This document shows, piece by piece, positions 16,053 to 22,763 of a DNA stretch of 55,200 nucleotides. The DNA is from an uncultured Fidelibacterota bacterium (GTDB lineage Bacteria > Fidelibacterota > Marinisomatia > Marinisomatales > TCS55). The notes beneath the pieces were generated by a model. That model searched no databases and had not been told where the DNA came from. It saw only the letters and a list, made by a program, of their open reading frames with translations. Position numbers and translations under genes: made by a program. Within the stretch, counting starts at the first letter, position 1. The number at the start of each line of letters is the position of its first letter. Location: the NCBI GenBank assembly GCA_902581045.1, contig CACHMU010000007.1:1-55200 (forward strand). The letters are read 5' to 3'.

Positions 16053-16079
16053 TTGATGGTTATAGTTATGGACCATCAA
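16053..16079 (+). repeat. Perfect 8-bp inverted repeat between two metal-locus genes
   Basis: TTGATGGT (16053-16060) and ACCATCAA (16072-16079) are perfect inverted copies separated by 11 bp, 16 bp after the stop of the small His/Cys protein and 31 bp before the His-rich lipoprotein. It may be a weak hairpin terminator (TTTT follows) or a dyad operator. Confidence 0.45.
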
Positions 16080-16110
16080 TTTTATCAAAATTTTTACAAT
16101 AGGAAAAAAA

Positions 16111-16623
16111 ATGTTTAAGGATCTTAAAAGAATCAAAAAATTATCTAATACCGTATTTGGTATTTCATTATTACTATTTGTTGTCGCTTGTGAAGATGAG
16201 CATGATCATGATCATGATAATCATACTGATGCAGAAGGATTTATCCTGGAAAATAGTAGTGGAGCTCAAGTATATAAAGAATTTAAAGGAACGACTCAAG
16301 GAACCATAACAGTAAATGCTGGAAGCACTCTTGAATTAACAGTTCATTTTCTTGATGATGATGGTAAAGAAATAGAGCACGATGAGCATGAAGAAGAGGA
16401 AGAAGAAGGTGGTTTAAAAGTTTCTGGGTTCAATTCTAGTATCGCAACCGTTGAAGTTGAAGGTGAAGATGACCACGATCATGGCGGAGAAGAAGAACAT
16501 CATGAAATGGCATTAGAGATTAAAGGCGTTAGTGCAGGGTCAACAAGTTTCAAACTTGAATTGATGCACGGGGATCATGCAGATTATACTTCTACAAATA
16601 ACGTTCCGATTACTGTAAAATAA
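16111..16623 (+). CDS. His/Glu/Asp-rich metal-binding lipoprotein
   Basis: This 170-residue protein has a lipoprotein signal peptide ending VVACEDE (Cys about residue 27). Immediately after it lies a His-Asp cluster (EHDHDHDNHTD). Two further clusters are EHDEHEEEEEEGG (about 90-102) and DDHDHGGEEEHHE (about 119-131). They are set between Ig-like beta segments (TQGTITVNAGSTLELTVHFLDDDGKEI; IKGVSAGSTSFKLELMHGDH). Such runs bind Zn, Ni or Cu in characterised periplasmic carriers. As it lies upstream of a ZnuD-like receptor, it probably captures metal at the outer membrane. A hairpin-forming inverted repeat separates the two genes. Confidence 0.82.
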   Translation: MFKDLKRIKKLSNTVFGISLLLFVVACEDEHDHDHDNHTDAEGFILENSSGAQVYKEFKGTTQGTITVNAGSTLELTVHFLDDDGKEIEHDEHEEEEEEGGLKVSGFNSSIATVEVEGEDDHDHGGEEEHHEMALEIKGVSAGSTSFKLELMHGDHADYTSTNNVPITVK

Positions 16624-16640
16624 GTAAAATCTGAATCAAA

Positions 16641-16691
16641 ACATTTTTGTGCATGCATTATGGAAATGTATTTTATGCATGCACAAAATGT
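16641..16691. repeat. Large inverted repeat between lipoprotein and receptor genes
   Basis: Arms ACATTTTTGTGCATGCAT (16641-16658) and ATGCATGCACAAAATGT (16675-16691) are complementary apart from one extra T, around a 16-nt centre. No T tract follows, so it is not a standard terminator. It may be an operator dyad or an RNA stem that sets the ratio of lipoprotein to receptor. Confidence 0.75.
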
Positions 16692-16782
16692 AAAGTTATC
16701 TAAATCCTAAATTCCTTTTTACCTTTCAGCATGTTAAATGTTGAACGTACAGGGGATCATACGTCTTTTCAAGGGGGAACTA

Positions 16783-19005
16783 ATGTTCAATAAAAAGAAA
16801 ATTCTGTGTGCTTGCTGCGCAGTTTGTGTCGCAGTGCAAGCACAAAATGCATCTGTCTCTGGGAGAGTTCAATCCTCTGAGACCAAAGAGCCGTTGCAAT
16901 CTGTCAATATCGTGATTCCAAATTTAGAATTGGGATCAACTACAGATATAAATGGTCAATTCACAATAAATGATATTCCTTTAGACAACATAGAGTTAGA
17001 GATTTCAATTCTAGGCTATCGTGATACGACTATGTTTATACAAATAGATAATAGTTTAGTTAATCTTGGGAATATTTTTTTAGATCCTGAAGTTTTGCAT
17101 TTTGAAGAAATCAATGTTGAGGTCCATAGTGACCTTGACCCAACTTCTTCACTATCAAGTATTTCCATGTCTGGGAAAGCAATGCAAGAGAATATGAAAG
17201 GTTCAATTGCGAAAACTCTTCAAAACGAACTGGGTGTAGCAATACAGTCGATGGGGCAGGCGACAACAAGGCCTATATTAAGAGGATATTCTGGTGATCG
17301 TTTTCTAATTACAGAAAATGGATTTGAAATCGGTGATTTATCACATACCTCAGTAGATCATGCACTAAGCATGGATTTAGGTGGTGTAGAGGAAATAGAA
17401 ATCATTAGAGGACCTCGTGCTCTTCTTTTTGGGTCAAATACAATAAGTGGCGTTGTTAATGTTGATAAGAACTCTATGCCAGAAGTCAAATTTGATCATT
17501 TTCATTCTTATTTTACATCGGCTTACAATTCTGGTAATAAAGGACTATTTAATAATATTTCATTCATTGCTCCAATGAATAAGAATGATTTTCGTTTTTC
17601 CTTTCAAAATAGAAAAGCTGGTAATGAAATGACTCCAATTGGAGAATTAAAAAACACATCATTAAATAATACTGAATGGTTTTTTGGATTGAGAAGGTTC
17701 AATGATGGAAGAAGAGGAACAGTTAGTATTGAAAATGTTAAAATGAATTATGGAATACCTGGATCCCCTGAAGGACATATTAGTGGTGTGGATTTGAAGA
17801 TGAATAAAACCACTCAAAAATTAAATTATCATCAAGATATTGATTTTAAAGGTTTTGAAACTTTTGATATAGACCAAAAGTTTACTCGTTATAGTCACTC
17901 AGAATTAGAATCAAATAAAACCTTCGCTGCTGTTAAACTGGCTCAAGATATATTTTTTATCCAGTCTAAGTTCACTGGATTGAAAAGAGAATTTGGAACT
18001 TCTGTACAATACCGTTTATTTAAGGCAGGTGGATTTTATTGGACTCCAAACACATCTGAGTTAAACTTTTCATTATTTGGTTTTAGAGAGAAAGACATGT
18101 CTGGTTTAATAGCTCAGGTATCATTTAGGGGAGAATACTCGGTCATAGATCCTAAGGTAAATAAAGGAGCAAGATTTTCAAATATTGATGGTAATTCTGT
18201 AACAAATAAAAATTTTGGCTTCCTCTCTATATCTGCTGGGCTAATTAAATCATGGGAAAACGTACAGCTTTCTTCAACTATAATGAGAACTGGAAGAACC
18301 CCTGGGATTGAAGATCTATTTTCAGATGGACCACATCTTGGAAGTTATAGTTATGAGATTGGGAATCCAGATCTTGACTTTGAGGAAACATTTGGACTTG
18401 AAAACTCCCTGCAATATAAAAAAGATAAATTCTTTTTATCATTAAATGGGTTTTTTAATAAAAGTCCAAATTTTCATCAATACATAAAAATGGGTAATGG
18501 ATATGTACCTGGCTCAGATTGGATAGAATGGGGAAGCGGATCAACTGGATGGCTATATAAATATCAAATGAGGGGGGTTCAAACTGAAATAAGTGGTGGA
18601 GAATTCCAAATGGGATACGAAGGAAGAATAGTAGATATCACGAGTGATTTTTCATTTGTTAAAGGTAAGAATATCTCAGATAATGATAATATTGCATTTA
18701 TGCCTCCAGATAAAATTGGTTTATTGGTCTCAACTAAATCAAATAATGATTTAACTGGATCGATTAGAGTTTCTAAAGTTCTAGAACAAAAAATGATTTC
18801 AGAATTTGAAACAGTGACTCCAGGATATTTGCTAATTGATTTTTTTGGTAGTTATACTTTTAGCACCAGTCAAGGAAACCATCGTTTGGTATTTCAAATA
18901 AATAACGTACTTAACGAAACTTATTATAATCATTTATCAAAAGTAAAAACTATTATGCCTGAAGCAGGGAGAAATATCAGCTTACAATATCGAATTTTGT
19001 TGTAA
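16783..19005 (+). CDS. TonB-dependent outer-membrane receptor, ZnuD-like
   Basis: I place the start at ATG 16783, after a purine-rich GGGGGA, rather than at an in-frame ATG 45 bp earlier; this gives 740 residues and a clear signal peptide (MFNKKKILCACCAVCVAVQA). A carboxypeptidase-regulatory-like domain follows (VSGRVQSSETKEPLQSVNIV ... DINGQFTINDIPL). Then comes a TonB plug with RPILRGYSGDRFLI, TSVDHALSMDLGGVEEIEIIRGPRALLFG and ISGVVNV, which resembles the ZnuD zinc-receptor branch, and a 22-strand-type barrel ending SLQYRILL. Upstream His-rich genes support metal uptake. The gene ends 3 bp from the convergent gene at 19009. Confidence 0.86.
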   Translation: MFNKKKILCACCAVCVAVQAQNASVSGRVQSSETKEPLQSVNIVIPNLELGSTTDINGQFTINDIPLDNIELEISILGYRDTTMFIQIDNSLVNLGNIFLDPEVLHFEEINVEVHSDLDPTSSLSSISMSGKAMQENMKGSIAKTLQNELGVAIQSMGQATTRPILRGYSGDRFLITENGFEIGDLSHTSVDHALSMDLGGVEEIEIIRGPRALLFGSNTISGVVNVDKNSMPEVKFDHFHSYFTSAYNSGNKGLFNNISFIAPMNKNDFRFSFQNRKAGNEMTPIGELKNTSLNNTEWFFGLRRFNDGRRGTVSIENVKMNYGIPGSPEGHISGVDLKMNKTTQKLNYHQDIDFKGFETFDIDQKFTRYSHSELESNKTFAAVKLAQDIFFIQSKFTGLKREFGTSVQYRLFKAGGFYWTPNTSELNFSLFGFREKDMSGLIAQVSFRGEYSVIDPKVNKGARFSNIDGNSVTNKNFGFLSISAGLIKSWENVQLSSTIMRTGRTPGIEDLFSDGPHLGSYSYEIGNPDLDFEETFGLENSLQYKKDKFFLSLNGFFNKSPNFHQYIKMGNGYVPGSDWIEWGSGSTGWLYKYQMRGVQTEISGGEFQMGYEGRIVDITSDFSFVKGKNISDNDNIAFMPPDKIGLLVSTKSNNDLTGSIRVSKVLEQKMISEFETVTPGYLLIDFFGSYTFSTSQGNHRLVFQINNVLNETYYNHLSKVKTIMPEAGRNISLQYRILL

Positions 19006-19008
19006 GGA

Positions 19009-20013
19009 TTATTTGCTTGTTGGCATTCCTCTAAGAGAAATAGAGAATCGCCATATGTCACTTCCTTGGTCCATGTCACCTTCATTGCTTGCAAAAGACC
19101 CATCAATAAAAATAGGTTTTTGCAGATTAAGGGAAATAGCTCCAAACCTCGTACCAAAGAGAAAAGATATGCTGGGTGCAATTGACGTTGATTTTGTATT
19201 TGGAGCTTCCAAATTATTCCAATATCCTTGAGTAGTATGAAGTATGTTTAAAGCATAACCTAGCGAAGTATCATTATCATCAAAACGTTTAAAAATCGAT
19301 GAAAGCACAACATTAATATTCGTTGGAGGTAAATAACCATATTTGCTTTCTGCGATTGGTTTTTCTATAATAATAAAGCCGCCATAAAATGTTGGATTAA
19401 CACTTTGTTTATAATATACCTGCGCCTCAAGGTTGTAGTTATACGTACCGTTACTTAAGCTAAAATGACGATGTTCTTTTGCTTCTTCACCATTTAAAAA
19501 ATATGGATCAGAAGTTAATTGGTTATTTGATGGAATAGTTAATCCACCTCCACCAAAAACACGGATTCCATTACCTAGCCCGGTATTTTTAAACATATAC
19601 CTTAATAGAATTTTTGAATCACCGAATATTCCTCCATTCGCATTATTAAAATCAGTTAAGCTTCCCTCTGTCCTATGGTGAATAGATGAATTAGACTGGT
19701 CCCAATTCATTGATCGAACACCTAAAGTTGTACTTAGGGTTAGATTAAATTTTTGTGAAATTCCGTATACAATGCTGGGGCGGACTATGAACGTATTTAA
19801 TGAACCTTTATGCTTAAAAGGTTCTCCTTTTATAGGATCATGCCACCAATCTATATATGTGAAATGGCTTTGAATCCCATAATATAATGCACCTTTTTCT
19901 GCACCAAAACCTTTATCTGACTCGCCAACTGGCAAGGAGGGGTTACCTCAGAGTGCTCATTGACCATATAAAGCAGCCATAAGTAAAAAGAATATTATTG
20001 GCTTATATTTCAT
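19009..20013 (-). CDS. Outer-membrane beta-barrel protein with two in-frame TGA codons (candidate UxxU selenoprotein)
   Basis: Read without recoding, the gene would start at a TTG (19935) inside a conserved-looking segment and have no signal peptide. In the same frame upstream, ATG 20013 begins a clean signal peptide MKYKPIIFFLLMAALYGQ, then TGA-Ala-Leu-TGA (codons 19 and 22; 19959-19957 and 19950-19948), then GNPSLPVGESDKGFG. Cleavage after GQ, as in other secreted proteins here, would leave Sec-Ala-Leu-Sec at the mature N-terminus, in the place of a CxxC. A hairpin TTGCCAGTTGGCGA follows, its loop 17 nt after the second TGA, matching the SECIS candidate of the Sec-peroxiredoxin at 42988. 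The other ~310 residues are amphipathic strands (transporter-like barrel) ending FSISLRGMPTSK. Total 334 residues. Alternative: a pseudogene with two stops. TGA acts as a normal stop elsewhere in the window. Confidence 0.68.
19922..19935 (-). promoter_or_regulatory. Candidate bacterial SECIS hairpin in the outer-membrane protein gene
   Basis: On the minus strand TTGCC-AGTT-GGCGA forms a 5-bp stem (6 bp with the flanking C-G), with a G as second base of the loop. The loop begins 17 nt after the second TGA and 26 nt after the first, both within the usual distance range for bacterial SECIS elements. Confidence 0.6.
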
Positions 20014-20095
20014 GCCGAATTTTAAGGTAAAAATGTATTGCAGAGTTAGCTACATTAGGAATTTTAAAAGTAGTTAAGTAAGTTAAATAATTACT

Positions 20096-21511
20096 ATGGA
20101 TAAAATACAATCTAGAATAGAAACGATTTTCGATCAACAGTTACTCAATTGTCAATCTATTAGAAATACATCTTTAAAAGAAAGGCGTACAAAACTTAGT
20201 TCTATTGAATCGTGGCTTTTAGATCATAAGGATGAAATTAGAGATGCAATGTATGCAGATTATAAGAAGCCTGTTTCTGAAGTTGATCTGACAGAAATAT
20301 GGGCCGTAGTTAATGAAATACGACATATTCGAAAATATCTAAAAAAATGGATGCGTCCAAAAAAAGTTAATCCAACTCTAGCAATGGCAAATGCGGAAGC
20401 ATGGATTCAATATGAACCTAAAGGGGTAGTCTTAATAATTACGCCATGGAATTTCCCATTTAATTTATCAATTAGTCCTTTGATTTCTGCAATTGCTGCA
20501 GGTAATTGTGCAGTAATAAAGCCCTCTGAATTAACACCAAATTCTGCAAAAGTTATTTCTAAAATGGTCAGTGATCTTTTTGATGAAAATGAGGTCGCTA
20601 TTTTCGAAGGTGACGCAAATGTAGCTAAAGCACTATTGCAAAAACCCTTTAATCATATCTTTTTTACAGGTAGTCCTAAGATTGGAAGTACGGTAATGGA
20701 AAAAGCAGCAAAGCATCTGTCAACCGTGACACTAGAATTAGGTGGAAAATCACCAACGATCGTTGATGAGACCGCAAATCTCAAGGATGCAGCACAAAAA
20801 ATATCGTGGGGAAAATTTTTAAATTGTGGCCAGATATGTTTAGCACCAGATTATGCTATTGTCCATGAATCAGTTAAAGAAAAATTATTACAAGAAATTA
20901 AAAAGGTATCAGCTGAACAGTTTTCATCCAATAATGGTGGAATGAAACAATCTGAAAATTATGCACGAATTGTTAATTCAAAGCATTTTGAAAGATTAAA
21001 GAGTTTGCTTGATCGCACTACTTCTTTTGGTGATAAAGTATATATGGGAGGTCAAACAGATTCTTCTAGTGACTTTATTGAACCAACTGTTCTTACAGAT
21101 GTTAAATCTGAATCACCTATAATGAGTGAAGAGATATTTGGGCCAATTCTTCCGATAATTACATATAATGAGATTGACGAAGTGATTCGATTAATTAATA
21201 GCAGTCCGAAACCATTAGGCTTATATATTTTTAGTTATAATAGAAAAAATATTGATTTCATTTTAAATAACACTTCTGCTGGTGGAACCTCAATAAATGA
21301 TACGATTCTACATTATATGCATCTTAATTTACCTTTTGGAGGAATCAATAATAGTGGATTTGGTCGGACCCATGGAGAAGCGGGTTTTAAAGCATTCTCA
21401 AATCAGAGGTCTATACTTAGACAATCACGTCTGAGTCCTATGAAATTATTATACCCACCTTATACTAATAAGGTTAAAAAGATGATAAAATTATTAATGA
21501 AATATATTTAA
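20096..21511 (+). CDS. Class 3-type aldehyde dehydrogenase (fatty/aromatic aldehydes)
   Basis: This 471-residue NAD(P)-dependent enzyme oxidises aldehydes to acids. The motifs are ITPWNFPFNLSISPLISAIAAGNCAVIKPSE, FTGSPKIGSTVMEKAAKHL, the catalytic Glu in LELGGKSP and the catalytic Cys248 in NCGQICLAPDY. The C-terminus SPMKLLYPPYTNKVKKMIKLL carries the PPY signature of ALDH3 enzymes plus a basic-hydrophobic tail that may touch membranes. It is divergent from the UxxU protein gene (82 bp between starts) and 45 bp before secreted MsrB, so it may serve in lipid-peroxidation detoxification; that is inference from neighbours. Confidence 0.9.
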   Translation: MDKIQSRIETIFDQQLLNCQSIRNTSLKERRTKLSSIESWLLDHKDEIRDAMYADYKKPVSEVDLTEIWAVVNEIRHIRKYLKKWMRPKKVNPTLAMANAEAWIQYEPKGVVLIITPWNFPFNLSISPLISAIAAGNCAVIKPSELTPNSAKVISKMVSDLFDENEVAIFEGDANVAKALLQKPFNHIFFTGSPKIGSTVMEKAAKHLSTVTLELGGKSPTIVDETANLKDAAQKISWGKFLNCGQICLAPDYAIVHESVKEKLLQEIKKVSAEQFSSNNGGMKQSENYARIVNSKHFERLKSLLDRTTSFGDKVYMGGQTDSSSDFIEPTVLTDVKSESPIMSEEIFGPILPIITYNEIDEVIRLINSSPKPLGLYIFSYNRKNIDFILNNTSAGGTSINDTILHYMHLNLPFGGINNSGFGRTHGEAGFKAFSNQRSILRQSRLSPMKLLYPPYTNKVKKMIKLLMKYI

Positions 21512-21556
21512 GAGTAAAAGGATTAAATTCACACAGCAAAAATTAGTGGGATATTA

Positions 21557-22042
21557 ATGAAAAGACTATTTATCATATCTGCAGTAAGTTTGTTTGGGTT
21601 ATTTTTAATGGGTCAAGCACAGCAAAAAACTTCAAAAGGATTTGTAATGGATAAAGTTGAGAAAACAGATAAAGAATGGCAGGCTTGCTTGACTCCACAG
21701 GAATACCAGATACTACGAGAAAAAGGGACAGAAATGGCATTCACTGGAAAATATTATAAACACAAGGAGGAAGGTACCTATACTTGCGCTGGTTGTGATA
21801 ATGAATTGTTTAGCTCAGAAACAAAATATGATTCTGGATCTGGTTGGCCTGCTTTTTTTGACGCATTGGATAAAACAAAAGTTAATACTAAGCGTGATTT
21901 GAGCTTTGGAATGATTCGGACTGAGATAACATGTGCCAAATGTGATTCTCATTTAGGACATGTTTTTGAGGATGGTCCAAAACCTACGGGGTTACGTTAC
22001 TGTGTAAATTCTCTTGCATTAGATTTTATTGCAAAAAAATAG
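21557..22042 (+). CDS. msrB: Secreted peptide-methionine (R)-S-oxide reductase MsrB
   Basis: This 161-residue protein has a signal peptide ([21 protein letters not shown]), so it repairs oxidised methionine in the periplasm. The structural zinc cysteines CAGC (77, 80) and CAKC (126, 129) are present, as are [23 protein letters not shown] and the catalytic Cys149 in [10 protein letters not shown]. The start ATG is preceded by GGGATATTA without a strong Shine-Dalgarno. A degraded copy of its 3' end lies at 22619-22715. The merC gene follows after 8 bp. Confidence 0.95.
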   Translation: MKRLFIISAVSLFGLFLMGQAQQKTSKGFVMDKVEKTDKEWQACLTPQEYQILREKGTEMAFTGKYYKHKEEGTYTCAGCDNELFSSETKYDSGSGWPAFFDALDKTKVNTKRDLSFGMIRTEITCAKCDSHLGHVFEDGPKPTGLRYCVNSLALDFIAKK

Positions 22043-22050
22043 TTATTATA

Positions 22051-22449
22051 ATGATATTAAATAAAACATTTTCTACAATTAACCTTGATAAAATTGCTGT
22101 TTATTTATCAGTCTTTTGCGCAGTTCAATGTCTTCTTTTACCGCTTTCCGCATTATTATTACCTACATTATCTGTAGTTCCATTAGCTGATGAATGGTTT
22201 CATAGTCTTTTATTATTTTTTGTTATTCCAACAAGCGTTTTTGCTATGGCATTGGGTTGCAAAAAGCACAAAAGTTATAATATTATTTTTTATGGAATTT
22301 TCGGGTTGAGTATTTTAATTATTAGCGCGATTTGGGGGCATGACCTATTTGGTGAATCTGGTGAAATAGTTTCAACCTTGGTTGGAACTTCAATTCTATC
22401 TTATGGTCATATTCAAAATCAAAAATTATGTAAACTTTGTTGTCATTAA
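22051..22449 (+). CDS. MerC-domain inner-membrane protein
   Basis: This 132-residue protein has four predicted helices. It carries the MerC signature CAVQCLLLPLSALLLP in helix 1 (Cys at about 23 and 27) and FVIPTSVFAMALGCKKH. A cytoplasmic tail ends KLCKLCCH with a CxxCC cluster. MerC proteins carry mercuric or other soft-metal ions across the inner membrane, but many family members lie outside mer operons and have unknown cargo. No merA or merR is present here. It is 8 bp from msrB and 20 bp before a Cys-rich micropeptide, suggesting one transcript devoted to thiol or metal stress. Confidence 0.88.
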   Translation: MILNKTFSTINLDKIAVYLSVFCAVQCLLLPLSALLLPTLSVVPLADEWFHSLLLFFVIPTSVFAMALGCKKHKSYNIIFYGIFGLSILIISAIWGHDLFGESGEIVSTLVGTSILSYGHIQNQKLCKLCCH

Positions 22450-22469
22450 TAATTCAATTAGGAGTAAAT

Positions 22470-22565
22470 ATGAAAAACAGCAATAATTTTAATTCTAATC
22501 AAAAATTATATTTTGTTATTGATGATTGTGATTGCACTTGTTGCGACAGCGATGATTGTTGTTAA
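22470..22565 (+). CDS. 31-residue cysteine-rich micropeptide (metallothionein-like?)
   Basis: An AGGAG Shine-Dalgarno sits 6 bp before ATG 22470. The peptide begins MKNSNNFNSNQKLYF and ends VIDDCDCTCCDSDDCC, with six Cys and five Asp in the last fourteen residues. This density of Cys and Asp suggests metal binding. Its place 20 bp after merC, whose own C-terminus has CKLCC, supports that reading. A competing frame through the same DNA encodes a hydrophobic segment (LLLMIVIALVATAMIVV), but it lacks a start with ribosome-binding signal. No family is known to me. Confidence 0.55.
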   Translation: MKNSNNFNSNQKLYFVIDDCDCTCCDSDDCC

Positions 22566-22618
22566 TTCAATCCCATCCAAATAATATATCAAACTATTAC
22601 TTCAATCTTATCATCAGG

Positions 22619-22715
22619 GCAAATACGATTCTAATGAAGGAGATATTTTGAAAATGGACAAAATCTACAGAACTACTTTACTGTAAATTCTCTTACCTTA
22701 AATTCTGTTTAAAAA
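22619..22715 (+). pseudogene. Degraded copy of the msrB 3' end
   Basis: The stretch aligns base by base with msrB 21936-22042. It shares CAAAT..GATTCT, AGGA.AT.TTTT, ATGG..CAAAA.CTAC, TTACTG and TAAATTCTCTT, followed by a decayed tail. Small gaps break the frame. By eye identity is about 70-80 percent. It is the relic of a duplication that left merC and the micropeptide between the intact gene and this fragment. Confidence 0.7.
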
Positions 22716-22763
22716 ATAATTATTTTTAACTTTTATAATACATTCTTGTCTAATTAAAAAATA

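Noticed and set aside
19009-19935. Protein starting at TTG 19935 without signal peptide
   Set aside because: It is a barrel protein and needs export; the upstream in-frame signal peptide and the SECIS-like hairpin explain the gene better with TGA read through.
22510-22586. Hydrophobic micropeptide in the frame overlapping the Cys-rich one
   Set aside because: It lacks a ribosome-binding site at its starts, while the Cys-rich frame has AGGAG at proper spacing; hydrophobic residues arise from shifting GAT-TGT codons.
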